Shown: piece by piece, positions 46,325 to 55,627 of the stretch
How positions within the stretch are numbered: the stretch's first letter is position 1
How the letters are laid out: the number at the start of each line of letters is the position of its first letter
NCBI GenBank assembly: GCA_028687995.1
Contig: JAQTZA010000009.1
Location: forward strand, 1-64,000
DNA length: 64,000 bases
Source of the DNA: Bacteroidales bacterium
Lineage (GTDB): Bacteria > Bacteroidota > Bacteroidia > Bacteroidales > UBA7332
Direction: 5' to 3'
Notes under the pieces: generated by a model
Seen by the model: the letters and a program-made list of their open reading frames with translations, nothing else
Database searches by the model: none
What the model was told of the DNA's origin: nothing
Program-made: the position numbers and the translations under genes

Positions 46325-47857
46325 TTATTTTAGAAGCCACATAATTTTGTTTATCTCATCGTATCCTTCATATTGATTATTTAGTGCTACAATCAGATTT
46401 TCTCTGTTGTAATCAGTCTCAGTTCCTGGATACAACCAACGCATCGGGATTGCATTTTTGTTATTCTGATTCATACTTGTGGCCGGATTAATCGGGAAAT
46501 TAGGAAAGCCAGTGCGACGAAATTCGAAGAAGGCGCTTTCCGAATCTTGCATAAAATTCAAGAAATAGCGTTGCATCCAAATTTGCTTCAATTGTTCGTC
46601 CACATTAGTTTTGAAAGCTGCGTTACCTGTGAAATAACCGTTGATATAAGTTTGGTCAATTGCTTTTGTGTGTGCATAACTTGATTTAGTAGCCATTATT
46701 GCTGACAAAGCAGATTTAACACCTTCTTCGTAATACGTTTTAGCGCTTCCAGACGTAATCCAACCTTTTACGCGAGCTTCTGCTAAAATCAGTTGCTGCT
46801 CTGCAAATGTGAGCAACATACGTGGCTCACAAGCTGCCTCGGCGAGATAGCGTTTGTTTATCAACGAATATTTCTTGGCAGCGTGGTCTGCATTCATTGC
46901 CGAGAAATCCATCGATACATCCACACCTACATAAGCATCAAAATTTGTTTGATTTAATCCACCTGATATTTTGGCTGCAGATGGTTCTGCGAAATAATAG
47001 AGGCGACGATCGTTATAGGCTTTAAGGCTATCTAACATCAAAGAGCTCACGATTGTATTGCGAGTAAACATATCACTTGTTCCACTCAATGGATGCTTAT
47101 TTTGAGTAGAATAGACTAATCCAAAATAGCTAGTTGCATTATTTTCTAATAAATAATTTGCTGCCACAATGTCTGAAAAACGTTTTTGCACTTCTAGAGT
47201 AGCAGCACCCGTTTTCTTACTTAAACTCATTAATACTTTCAGTGCCAACGCATTGGTTGCTCTGCGCCATTTAGCAGGATCGCCATTATATGGTGTTGGA
47301 TCTCCCATAAACTTCACGCCATTGGCAAAAAATTGATCTGCTTCTTTCAGTTCATTCAGAATACCAAGAAATACAGCTTCTTGACTGTCGTATTTGGGTT
47401 TGTAGTTTCCAGCCATACCCAGGTTCGCTTCTGAATATGGAATATCTCCCATTTCCATCGTCATGTTGTAGAAAATATATGCTCTCGCAAATTTACCAAC
47501 CCCTTTGTACGAATCTTCGGTAATACTTCCTTTGGCGCTCTCGATCATTTTATTGATATTGGGCAAATTGGTAATGCCACCAAACCCAGAGCTACCCAAT
47601 TGGTTGTATTGAGTTCCTAATTGACCTTCTACTGCGTAGCCAACATATTTTGGAAGCGCATTATCGGATATAAATGCTTTGGCATCACGTCCACTATATC
47701 TTGCAATATTAAGTACAATATTGGTACACAACATCGATGGACTTACTACAGAACTTGCATCAGGATTGGTATTTATATCCTCAAAACTATTGCAGCTTGT
47801 AAGCAGCATGAAGAACATCATACTTCCTATTCCTATTTTATTTCTCAATTTTTTCAT
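46325..47857 (-). CDS. susD: SusD/RagB-family nutrient-binding outer-membrane lipoprotein
   Basis: The 510-residue lipoprotein (lipobox MLLTSC) resembles the SusD-like_2 group: CNSFEDINTNPDASS after the cysteine, then TPR-like helices throughout, and the closing QILAEARVKGWI and FFEFRRTGFPNF segments typical of the family. It caps the SusC barrel on the cell surface and binds the substrate glycan. It lies 55 bases after susC on the same strand. The symbol denotes family, not starch specificity. A hairpin follows directly. Confidence 0.93.
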   Translation of the reverse strand: MKKLRNKIGIGSMMFFMLLTSCNSFEDINTNPDASSVVSPSMLCTNIVLNIARYSGRDAKAFISDNALPKYVGYAVEGQLGTQYNQLGSSGFGGITNLPNINKMIESAKGSITEDSYKGVGKFARAYIFYNMTMEMGDIPYSEANLGMAGNYKPKYDSQEAVFLGILNELKEADQFFANGVKFMGDPTPYNGDPAKWRRATNALALKVLMSLSKKTGAATLEVQKRFSDIVAANYLLENNATSYFGLVYSTQNKHPLSGTSDMFTRNTIVSSLMLDSLKAYNDRRLYYFAEPSAAKISGGLNQTNFDAYVGVDVSMDFSAMNADHAAKKYSLINKRYLAEAACEPRMLLTFAEQQLILAEARVKGWITSGSAKTYYEEGVKSALSAIMATKSSYAHTKAIDQTYINGYFTGNAAFKTNVDEQLKQIWMQRYFLNFMQDSESAFFEFRRTGFPNFPINPATSMNQNNKNAIPMRWLYPGTETDYNRENLIVALNNQYEGYDEINKIMWLLK

Positions 47858-47912
47858 TGTTATCTCTTTTAAGATTTATGTTTCTAAATCAACCTTATTT
47901 TTCTACGGTTGG

Positions 47913-50900
47913 TTAGAATCCAACTTTCAAGTTAAAACCAATATAGCGAATCGATGGATCACTAAAGTTCTCGTATCCTCCATCAGGGTCAGAATACTTA
48001 AATTGTTTTGCCCACAACATCATATTTTGCCCAATCGCAGATAATGAAATATTGGCAGCATGTACTTTTGAACACAGTTGTTTTGGAAATGCATACATCA
48101 ATGAGATTTCCCTGATTTTGAAGAACGTTGTGCTATATGCATCCACTGGAGATGGAGGTCCTCCCCATGCAGAGTTTTTGTGATATGTATTTTGGAATGC
48201 TTCATACGTTTCAGCTACATCATTGGCAGCAAATACTCGAGTGTCAGTCAAAATATTACCATACGTATCGTATGTCGCTGCACCTGAGACTACTTTCACG
48301 CCATCTCCAACATAATTTTTGGTTCCTGGATTTGTTGCATCAAGAAAACGTGCTTGGGTAACAGACCCAGGGTGCGACCCTGCTCTCCACATATACATTT
48401 CGGTGGTGGTTGCGGTTAAGCCACCAACTCGTCCATCAAACGACATATTAAAAGTTAGATTTTTGTATCGCAACGAAGTATTTGCTCCCCAAATCCAGTT
48501 AGGATCATAGTACCCAAATTTGCTATCGTAATCAGAATATTTTGGCAATCCATTGTCATAAATAATTTTACCAGACGCCGGTTCTCTTTGAAAGTCTCTC
48601 AGAATGTAAGCATCGGCTCTTTCTCCAACTTTCACCCAAGGTTTATCTGCCGAAAATACGGGGTCAAGTTTGGTGTAATAGCGGGCATACGTTGACCAGT
48701 TACATGAGACATCCCATTGCCAATCTTTTGTTTTGATTGGTGTGCCATTCAGAGTGATTTCTATCCCTTTTCTTGTAATTTCTTCATCGATATTTACAAA
48801 TTTGCTATAATATCCCGAAGCTGGACTGATACCTGCATATCGAAGAAAATCATAATCTTTTTTAGCATAATAAGCGATATCCAAAGAGGCTCTACTTTTC
48901 AATATATTGATAGCTGAACCGAATTCAATTGTTGAAGATGATAGAGGTCTTACATCAGTCCCACGTATTGAAGTAGGTAATGATGCTGCACTTAAACTGC
49001 CCCATGCGCTATTAGAAATTGAGTAATCGGAATTAATTTCATAAATGCCTGCTGGCGTTTTTGAGTTTGTCCATGATCCGCGGAATTTCCAGAGCGAGAG
49101 CCAATCGTATTTTGGCATCAATTCTGATACTACAAAACTACCAGCCACAGAAGGGTATAGATATGAACGAGTGGAAGCAGGCAAAGTAGAACTCCAGTCG
49201 TTTCTCAAAGTACCTTCTGCGAACAGCATACTTTTCCATGAAAGAGCTAATTGACCATAAAGGCTGTTCACTTGTTTCTTACTGATGTTGGAATGTACAA
49301 CTGCTGGATTAACAGAGGCTTTCAATGAATAGAAGCCTGGTATGGTAATTCCACCTTGTGTAAAGGCTTCAATACCTTCGTCTTGACGATAATTGATAGA
49401 CCCTCCAACAAAACCACTCACTGAAAATTTCTCAAATTTCTTTTCTGCAGAAAGAATCAAGTCGTTGCTTAAACTATATCCACGACTCAAGCCAAGGTTA
49501 TATTGTCCCAAATCAGATTCGCCCCATACTTGAGATCCATTAGGGGTAATTGTTGCTACTCCCGCACTTTTGAAAGAACCCTTGGAAATTCTAATCTGTT
49601 GCTGATTACTATAAGTATCAAATCCAGAACGAATGGTAGATTTCAACCATGGAAGAAATTCGTAATTTAGTGTTAAAGTTCCATTAAGGATATCTTTGTC
49701 CACACTGTGAATTCTTTCGTAACGATCAAAATAGGGATTATTATTGGTATCTGTATAACTGCTATTTTGAATTTCGTTTTTGATTGTCCAATAATCAGTG
49801 TATTGTCTGATGTCATAATCAGGAGCAGACCAAATCAAAAGATTGTACATCGGGTCGTAACCAGTATAACCACTAAAGCCAACATTGGGTGATGTTTGTT
49901 TATTATAAGACATATTTGATGATAAAGAGAAGTTATTAATCTTCAAATCGCCTCCAATGGCATATGTCATTTTATCGAACATAGAATTTGGGTATTGACC
50001 TTTATTCTTCACCCAAGTAGCTGATGTTCTAAAGCTACCATATTTCCCTTGTTGTACAAGGTTGATGTTATTGTTTGTAATAAAACCTTGCTCAAGGAAA
50101 TTTTTGAAATTATCCTTTCCTACTGGTAGATAAGGCATTGGTTTCATCGATTTCGAGACAGGATCCCATTGAATCACCTCTCTGCCGTCCAATGGCAATC
50201 CCCACGAGCCATCTCCTGATTGCACGGCAGTGTATGTACTAGTCGTAGGATTATAATTCACTCGACGACCATAGCTTGATTGAAGCTCTGGTATGGCAAG
50301 ATAACCAGCAGCAAACATGGTACTACTATTGAAAGTTACCGAAACACCATTTTTCTCAAGACCTCTTTTGGTTGTAACCATAATAGCTCCACCTTGTCCA
50401 TTTGAACCATACAGTGCAGAAGCTGTCGCACCTTTCAAAACACTTATGTTTTCGATGTCATCAGATGGTATATCGCGCAAAGTCATGTTGCCGTAAGGTA
50501 CACCATCAATAACCAAAATAGGAACTTCACCCCGTATTTTGATTGATGGAGCTTCAGCAAATTCAGTGCTATTTGCAACCAACAGACCAGAAACTTTTCC
50601 TGTCAATGAAGTAGCCATATCGACACCCTTAACAGCTTGCATTCCTTCACCTGAAACGCTTTGTATAGCATATCCTAAAGCCTTTTCTGAACGCTTGATA
50701 TTCAAAGCTGTTACCACTACTTCATCCAGAAGTTGTGCGTCTTGACTCAGTTGAATATTGAGAATATTATTTTTGCCAAGCACTAAAGTTTGACTTTTCA
50801 TTCCAATAAATGAATATTGAATGGTTGATCCCTGAGTGGCGATGATTGAATATTTACCGTCGATATCGGTGATGGTTCCACGCATATCTCCCTTAATTAG

Positions 50901-51362
50901 CACACTTACTCCAGGCATGGGTTCATTTGTGCTACCATCGGTAACACGGCCGGTGACGGTAACTGACTTTTTTGGGCCATCGCTATTGGCAGATTTTGGT
51001 TTGTAAATTGTTATGAGTTTGTCTTTAACCTCAAATTCCAATTTCTGTTTTTGTAGGGCGATATCAAGAATTTGCTCAATGGATTTATCGTTGGCAACAA
51101 CTGTTACACGCTCTTGATCATTCACATCGCTGTTGCTATACCAAAAAGAGAATTCGCTATTCTTCTTTAGCTCATTCAGTAACTCTTTGATTGTAACGTT
51201 TTTAAGATTAAGCGAAATTCGTTTTTGTAGAGTCGAATTGCTTGCTGCTGAAAGATTTGGAGTGATCGACACCAACATAAATAACGTTAAAAAAATTGAG
51301 ATTAACGTTGTTTTCGGGTTCAAACGACACTCAAAACGCTTTTCGAATGAATTTTTCTTCAT
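47913..51362 (-). CDS. susC: SusC/RagA-type TonB-dependent transporter with STN domain
   Basis: The 1149-residue outer-membrane transporter has an extended N-terminus: signal or hydrophobic segment (about 20-40), STN (secretin/TonB N-terminal) domain (about 50-115, NLKNVTIKELLNELKKNSEF), carboxypeptidase-like domain (about 133-210, GRVTDGSTNEPMPGVSVLIKG), plug (about 210-340, with the SusC hallmark NISVLKGATASALYGSNGQGG) and a barrel ending NLKVGF. It imports oligosaccharides with TonB energy. The STN domain signals to the FecR-type anti-sigma factor encoded just upstream, so substrate binding should activate the ECF sigma factor. The ligand is unknown. Confidence 0.95.
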   Translation of the reverse strand: MKKNSFEKRFECRLNPKTTLISIFLTLFMLVSITPNLSAASNSTLQKRISLNLKNVTIKELLNELKKNSEFSFWYSNSDVNDQERVTVVANDKSIEQILDIALQKQKLEFEVKDKLITIYKPKSANSDGPKKSVTVTGRVTDGSTNEPMPGVSVLIKGDMRGTITDIDGKYSIIATQGSTIQYSFIGMKSQTLVLGKNNILNIQLSQDAQLLDEVVVTALNIKRSEKALGYAIQSVSGEGMQAVKGVDMATSLTGKVSGLLVANSTEFAEAPSIKIRGEVPILVIDGVPYGNMTLRDIPSDDIENISVLKGATASALYGSNGQGGAIMVTTKRGLEKNGVSVTFNSSTMFAAGYLAIPELQSSYGRRVNYNPTTSTYTAVQSGDGSWGLPLDGREVIQWDPVSKSMKPMPYLPVGKDNFKNFLEQGFITNNNINLVQQGKYGSFRTSATWVKNKGQYPNSMFDKMTYAIGGDLKINNFSLSSNMSYNKQTSPNVGFSGYTGYDPMYNLLIWSAPDYDIRQYTDYWTIKNEIQNSSYTDTNNNPYFDRYERIHSVDKDILNGTLTLNYEFLPWLKSTIRSGFDTYSNQQQIRISKGSFKSAGVATITPNGSQVWGESDLGQYNLGLSRGYSLSNDLILSAEKKFEKFSVSGFVGGSINYRQDEGIEAFTQGGITIPGFYSLKASVNPAVVHSNISKKQVNSLYGQLALSWKSMLFAEGTLRNDWSSTLPASTRSYLYPSVAGSFVVSELMPKYDWLSLWKFRGSWTNSKTPAGIYEINSDYSISNSAWGSLSAASLPTSIRGTDVRPLSSSTIEFGSAINILKSRASLDIAYYAKKDYDFLRYAGISPASGYYSKFVNIDEEITRKGIEITLNGTPIKTKDWQWDVSCNWSTYARYYTKLDPVFSADKPWVKVGERADAYILRDFQREPASGKIIYDNGLPKYSDYDSKFGYYDPNWIWGANTSLRYKNLTFNMSFDGRVGGLTATTTEMYMWRAGSHPGSVTQARFLDATNPGTKNYVGDGVKVVSGAATYDTYGNILTDTRVFAANDVAETYEAFQNTYHKNSAWGGPPSPVDAYSTTFFKIREISLMYAFPKQLCSKVHAANISLSAIGQNMMLWAKQFKYSDPDGGYENFSDPSIRYIGFNLKVGF

Positions 51363-51425
51363 ACTTTTGTGTGTTTTGGTTTAATACTAGTCAAGGCTAA
51401 GGTAAATAATCAAACAGCTATTATT

Positions 51426-51455
51426 CGGGAGGTGTGCCAGCATCTCCCGTTTTTT
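51426..51455. terminator. Stem-loop between fecR and susC
   Basis: A nine-pair stem CGGGAGGTG / CATCTCCCG (51426-51434 with 51441-51449), with one G-U wobble on the plus strand, has a TGCCAG loop. It is followed on the plus strand by six T residues. On the minus strand, the direction of the operon, it is preceded by A residues and lacks a T-run, so its main direction is uncertain. Confidence 0.5.
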
Positions 51456-51523
51456 CTTGCTTGATTAAAGAATGTTGTCTCTTTATGTGATGTTCATGTC
51501 TAAGGTTTTTCTATTTTTTATAC

Positions 51524-52528
51524 TCAATTATCAAAAATGCTAATTGTATCTTCGTGGATTTGATATTCAAAACCTCTCTGTTTTTTCATAATATCCAGAA
51601 TCCGATAAAAACTCTCCTTTTTCTCAAATGTCCCCGAAAAAGTTTCGTTGCGAAGTGACGCTGTATTAATAATGATTTTCATATTATAGCCTCGTTCAAG
51701 CTCTTTTGCAATAGTAGAAAATCGTTCATTTTCAAAATAGTATTGATTATCCTTCCAACTAGCATACAGATTTGCATCCACTTTTCGGATTTCCATTCTA
51801 CTATTTGTTTTGTTATATATAAGTTGTTCATTCGGTACCAATAGTTGGCTATTGAGATTTGAAGTCGCTCTCCCTTTAGTCACCCTGACTGATCCTTCGA
51901 GTAGAGTTGTAGTAATTTTATCCTCTTCTGGATATGCTTTTACATTAAAATGTGTTCCCAAAACTCTCACATGCATATCCTGTGCGTGTACAACAAAAGG
52001 ATGTTTGGCATCTTTGGCGACTTCAAAATAAGCCTCGCCTACTAATTTAACCTCTCTGCTATTTGAGTTAAAGTGAGATGGATATTGTATGGTTGAACCT
52101 GAATTTAATGCTACTACTGTTCCATCTGATAATGTAATTGTTGTTTTGCAGCCGTTAGCTATCGTTGTTTCAACAATTGCGACAGGTTCTACAATACTTT
52201 TTCGAACAATCATCCAACTACCCATCAAAATCAACAACGCTACTGAGGCGGCCGACAACACTTGAAACATTCTAACTCTTCGAGTCAACGTCTTAGTCGC
52301 AATCTTATTCTCTAATTTTTGACGAACACGCTCTTTTATTTCTTGAAGGTCGCCCATCGATCTAAAAAAACCAATATTAGCAATGGTAGCATATAATTTA
52401 CGATTACCTTCGCTCTCCTTCATCCAATCTTCTACCAATTGAATTTCGTGGCTAGTTGCGTTATCATTCAAAACGGATGATATTGCATCCCAAATATGTT
52501 GGTTCTCTTCTGACATTTGCATTTGCAT
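51524..52528 (-). CDS. FecR-family anti-sigma factor
   Basis: The 334-residue protein spans the inner membrane once (about 89-110, VLSAASVALLILMGSWMIV). The N-terminal cytoplasmic helix bundle binds the ECF sigma factor. The FecR domain (about 120-225) has TITLSDGTVVALNSGSTI and VRVLGTHFNVKAY. The C-terminal STN-like domain (DUF4974 type, about 262-332, with FSTIAKELERGYNMKIIINT) contacts the STN domain of the transporter. It sits between the sigma gene and susC. Two more in-frame ATGs (at codons 3 and 5) could serve as starts. Confidence 0.94.
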   Translation of the reverse strand: MQMQMSEENQHIWDAISSVLNDNATSHEIQLVEDWMKESEGNRKLYATIANIGFFRSMGDLQEIKERVRQKLENKIATKTLTRRVRMFQVLSAASVALLILMGSWMIVRKSIVEPVAIVETTIANGCKTTITLSDGTVVALNSGSTIQYPSHFNSNSREVKLVGEAYFEVAKDAKHPFVVHAQDMHVRVLGTHFNVKAYPEEDKITTTLLEGSVRVTKGRATSNLNSQLLVPNEQLIYNKTNSRMEIRKVDANLYASWKDNQYYFENERFSTIAKELERGYNMKIIINTASLRNETFSGTFEKKESFYRILDIMKKQRGFEYQIHEDTISIFDN

Positions 52529-52640
52529 TTAATATTAAGAGTGAAAAAATGAATTTTACATCTATAAGAAAATGAATAAAAATGAAATATATTTTCATTT
52601 TTATCACATCGTATTGATTATCAGATAATTATGAGTTAGG

Positions 52641-53204
52641 CTAAAAGAAGAAAGAGACATAGTGGCGAAGAGCTAATGCTAATTTGCGGATAGCAGTAAC
52701 CATTTGTGCATTCACTGTTTTCTCTGAGATCGAAAGTAATCTAGCGATTTCTTTATATTTCAAACCCTCTTCTCGCGCCATCAAAAAGATTTGCTTGCAA
52801 CGATTGGGTAATTGATTGATTGCTTCGTCAATTTCATGACGAAACTCGTCATTTACAGCAATTTCTTCAGGATTATCGTTGTGGAAAAGTGCCTCAAAAG
52901 GAATCTCATCCACAGAAATATTGTGTGCACCAGCTTTTTGACTTAAATAGTAAAAAGCTCGATTACGTGTGCTTATAAAAAGGTAGGAATCAATATTGTC
53001 AATTTTTTGCAACTTAGTCCCGCTTTCCCATATCATCATAAAAATATCTGAAACGACCTCTTCACATAGTTCTTGCGATTTGATAAAGTAAAATGCAATT
53101 TGATATATTTTATCAAAATATAGATCATAGAATTGCGTAAATGCCTTTGAATCTCGAATGGATATTCGATACAACAAGGATTCAATTTCTATTTTCTTTT
53201 TCAT
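52641..53204 (-). CDS. ECF-type RNA polymerase sigma factor
   Basis: The 187-residue sigma-70-family protein has region 2 (about 20-85, YDLYFDKIYQIAFYFIKSQELCEEVVSDIFMMIW, quoted in part) and region 4 (about 125-180, LPNRCKQIFLMAREEGLKYKEIA then LLSISEKTVNAQM). It belongs to the FecI-like group found with FecR and SusC in Bacteroidetes. The ATG at 53204 was taken; an upstream TTG is less likely. It should direct transcription of the SusC/SusD locus when released by FecR. It diverges from the esterase gene. Confidence 0.94.
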   Translation of the reverse strand: MKKKIEIESLLYRISIRDSKAFTQFYDLYFDKIYQIAFYFIKSQELCEEVVSDIFMMIWESGTKLQKIDNIDSYLFISTRNRAFYYLSQKAGAHNISVDEIPFEALFHNDNPEEIAVNDEFRHEIDEAINQLPNRCKQIFLMAREEGLKYKEIARLLSISEKTVNAQMVTAIRKLALALRHYVSFFF

Positions 53205-53237
53205 TAATGTGAGAATCGACAAAGATGATAAACTTTA

Positions 53238-53271
53238 CAAATCTATGTATTTTTTTGGTTTTTAACACAAA
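53238..53271 (-). promoter_or_regulatory. Promoter of the ECF sigma gene
   Basis: On the minus strand a -33 TTTG (53268-53271) and a -7 TAGATTTG (53238-53245) are 22 bases apart, 33 bases before the sigma ATG. This resembles a housekeeping Bacteroidetes promoter, so basal expression would not need the locus's own sigma factor. Confidence 0.5.
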
Positions 53272-53345
53272 TCATACATCTTTGTTTTTTGTTTTGCTAT
53301 CTTTACTTATTGTAAATAAAACCTTATTTAAACACACCTCCTATT

Positions 53346-54611
53346 ATGATTCAAAAAGTGAAGTTTTCATTACTAATCATTTCATTATCAACCATCTTTA
53401 CAGCATGTAGCGAAACGCCAGAATTGACTCTTCAACCAACGATGATGAAACAAACGATCGACATGTCGTCTCCTAGTAAGTTTTATCACTCGTTACCAAA
53501 TGCTATTAAGGAAAGAAAAACTCCTGAAAAAATGAGTGCTTTTGGAGATAGTATTTATCAAGTGGCAAAAGCGAAACAGTGGATACCTATTGTATTTGGC
53601 GATACAGCTATATTTCTTTATAAACACACATCCGAAAGTGCCAAAATACAAGTTTTTGGAGATTTGAATGGTTGGTCTGATACAAAAACTCCACAAATCA
53701 CATTGTCAAATATTACTGGAACAAAATTATTTTGGGCAATATATAAAGCCCCAAGTGCCACCACTCGAGTAGATTATAAATTAGTAGTGAATGGCACATG
53801 GGTATTAGACCCAGCAAACAATCGACTTGCATGGGGTGGATTTGGTCCAAATTCAGAATTAGCTTTGGGAGAGTATGTTTACTCACAATATGTAAATGAA
53901 CGTACATCAGGCAATAAAGGCACTCTCTCTCCGAATCAGAAGATTCACAGTGATTCACTTAATTATGACATAAATTACAAAGTCTATCTACCTAATGGTT
54001 ATGTGAGAAGTGAGAAATATCCAGTACTTTTCACAACTGACGGGCAAGAATATAGCGACAAACAGCTAGGTGCAACGACTATTGTTGCTGATAATTTGCT
54101 GATGGACAATAAGATAAAACCAATTATTATTGTCTTCGTAGATCCTAGAGATCCCATTACAGCAACAAATAAACGAATGACCGAGTATGTCAACAACCGT
54201 AAATTCACAGCCTTTCTTGCAGTAGAATTGTATAACAAAATTAAAACAGATTATTCGATTATAGATACGCCCGAGCAGACAGCCATTTTAGGCACTTCAC
54301 TGGGTGGTATCAATAGTGCTTTTACTGGAATTCTTCGTCCAGATGTTTTTGGATTAATAGGAATACAATCACCTGCTTTTTGGTATTACCCTGACATTCA
54401 TAATCTTTATGCCAGTACACCTACAAAGAAACTCAAAATTTACATGGATACAGGTACAATTTATGACACCCAAGCCGATGCACTTCAAATGGAAAACACA
54501 ATGAGTAGCAAAGGATATCAACTTCAATATGGAGAATATGATGAAGGACACTCTTGGGCTAATTGGCGTGCTAGAATTGATGATATTTTACTCTATTTTT
54601 TCGCCCACTAG
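53346..54611 (+). CDS. Putative carbohydrate esterase (CE1/esterase-D-like) lipoprotein
   Basis: The 421-residue lipoprotein (lipobox FTACS, Cys21) has an E-set/CBM48-like domain (about 80-180, IQVFGDLNGWSD and the WVLDPANNRLAWGG end) and an alpha/beta hydrolase domain (about 195-420). The nucleophile elbow is G316-T-S318-L-G320 and the catalytic histidine is His402 in EGHSWANWR. Such proteins remove acyl groups (feruloyl or acetyl) from glycans, but some act on siderophores or trehalose-like esters. It diverges from the ECF sigma gene; being in the same locus is inference from proximity. Confidence 0.88.
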   Translation: MIQKVKFSLLIISLSTIFTACSETPELTLQPTMMKQTIDMSSPSKFYHSLPNAIKERKTPEKMSAFGDSIYQVAKAKQWIPIVFGDTAIFLYKHTSESAKIQVFGDLNGWSDTKTPQITLSNITGTKLFWAIYKAPSATTRVDYKLVVNGTWVLDPANNRLAWGGFGPNSELALGEYVYSQYVNERTSGNKGTLSPNQKIHSDSLNYDINYKVYLPNGYVRSEKYPVLFTTDGQEYSDKQLGATTIVADNLLMDNKIKPIIIVFVDPRDPITATNKRMTEYVNNRKFTAFLAVELYNKIKTDYSIIDTPEQTAILGTSLGGINSAFTGILRPDVFGLIGIQSPAFWYYPDIHNLYASTPTKKLKIYMDTGTIYDTQADALQMENTMSSKGYQLQYGEYDEGHSWANWRARIDDILLYFFAH

Positions 54612-54741
54612 GATAACGAATGCAGATGAATCACTCTCTTTACGGTTTTATTTTCATTGACTTTTGATAATATTGGAGGGTAACGACAAATTTACAAATC
54701 AAAACTTTTAGAATGCTGGTTGCAATAAATCATTATTATAT

Positions 54742-54749
54742 TACTTTTG
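54742..54749 (+). promoter_or_regulatory. -7 promoter element of the acetate transporter
   Basis: TACTTTTG matches TAnnTTTG exactly, 32 bases before the ATG at 54782, inside the upstream extension of the frame; this supports the shorter start. Confidence 0.55.
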
Positions 54750-54781
54750 CAAACGATAATTTTAACTTAAATCAAAAATTT

Positions 54782-55384
54782 ATGGAAGAACAGAAAATGC
54801 ATACTCGAATTGAAGTCGCCGATCCGACTCCGCTTGGTCTCACTGGTTTGGCTATGGTGACACTTGTCGCTGCTTCACAAAAACTTGGGTGGACAGACGG
54901 TTTATCTTTACTCATTCCTTGGGCTATTTTCTTAGGAGGTATCGCTCAGTTAATTGCCTCTGTATTCGATTTCAAAAACAACAGTCTTTTTGGTGCAACC
55001 GCATTTGGTGGGTACGGACTTTTTTGGTTGGCTGTTGCGGCGTCTTGGATGATTAAATTGGGAGTTTTTGGAGAAACGTTAGCCGCAGGCTTCGATGTTC
55101 GTCAATTAGGATTTGTTTTCCTAGGTTATTTATTCTTTTCTTTATTTATGACGGTTGCAGCTTTTAAAACCAATCTAGTTTTGATTATAATCATGGTTTT
55201 AATCGATTTTCTTTTCATTGGATTGATGTTAGACTCATTTAAAATGGGTGAGGGCTGGCATACAATGGCTGCATGGGCTGAATTATCGATTTCTTTGCTT
55301 GGTTTTTATGCCGCGGCGGGTAATATGCTGAATAAGTTTTATGGTCGCACGATGCTTCCTTTGGGTAAAGGAATTATGAGTTAA
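54782..55384 (+). CDS. satP: Acetate uptake transporter, SatP/YaaH (GPR1/FUN34) family
   Basis: The 200-residue membrane protein has the family signature near its N-terminus (ADPTPLGLTGLAMVTL, corresponding to NPAPLGL) and six hydrophobic segments. The YaaH family moves acetate and succinate with protons. In a fermenting Bacteroidales it could also export or recapture acetate. The start at 54782 gives the usual length; the upstream frame adds a stretch with the promoter. A clear terminator follows (55408-55445). Confidence 0.92.
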   Translation: MEEQKMHTRIEVADPTPLGLTGLAMVTLVAASQKLGWTDGLSLLIPWAIFLGGIAQLIASVFDFKNNSLFGATAFGGYGLFWLAVAASWMIKLGVFGETLAAGFDVRQLGFVFLGYLFFSLFMTVAAFKTNLVLIIIMVLIDFLFIGLMLDSFKMGEGWHTMAAWAELSISLLGFYAAAGNMLNKFYGRTMLPLGKGIMS

Positions 55385-55407
55385 TTCTAATTCTTCTTGA
55401 TATAACT

Positions 55408-55445
55408 AAACGGTGATAATTGCAAGATTATCACCGTTTTTTGAT
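55408..55445 (+). terminator. Rho-independent terminator of satP
   Basis: A perfect 13-pair stem (55408-55420 with 55427-55439), AAACGGTGATAAT and its complement, has a TGCAAG loop and is followed by a T-run. It lies 23 bases past the satP stop. Confidence 0.9.
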
Positions 55446-55549
55446 TTCTAAAACCTGTAATTCGCTCAATATCGAATAGCCAAATACAATTTTTAAAATT
55501 TATTTACAAATCCGCGCTATTTCAAAATATTTTTTAATAATAATTTCAT

Positions 55550-55557
55550 TACTTTTG
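55550..55557 (+). promoter_or_regulatory. -7 promoter element of the giant sensor kinase
   Basis: TACTTTTG is an exact TAnnTTTG match 70 bases before the kinase ATG at 55628. Confidence 0.5.
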
Positions 55558-55627
55558 CTGTTATTCATTTCATCTGGCAATAAACTCCTTTGAAAGAATA
55601 CCAAACACAATCTAAGCACAACGCACA

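Noticed and set aside
51426..51455. Full terminator separating fecR from susC
   Set aside because: The T-run is on the plus strand, not on the operon strand, so a complete stop of fecR transcripts is not supported. I kept it only as a stem-loop.
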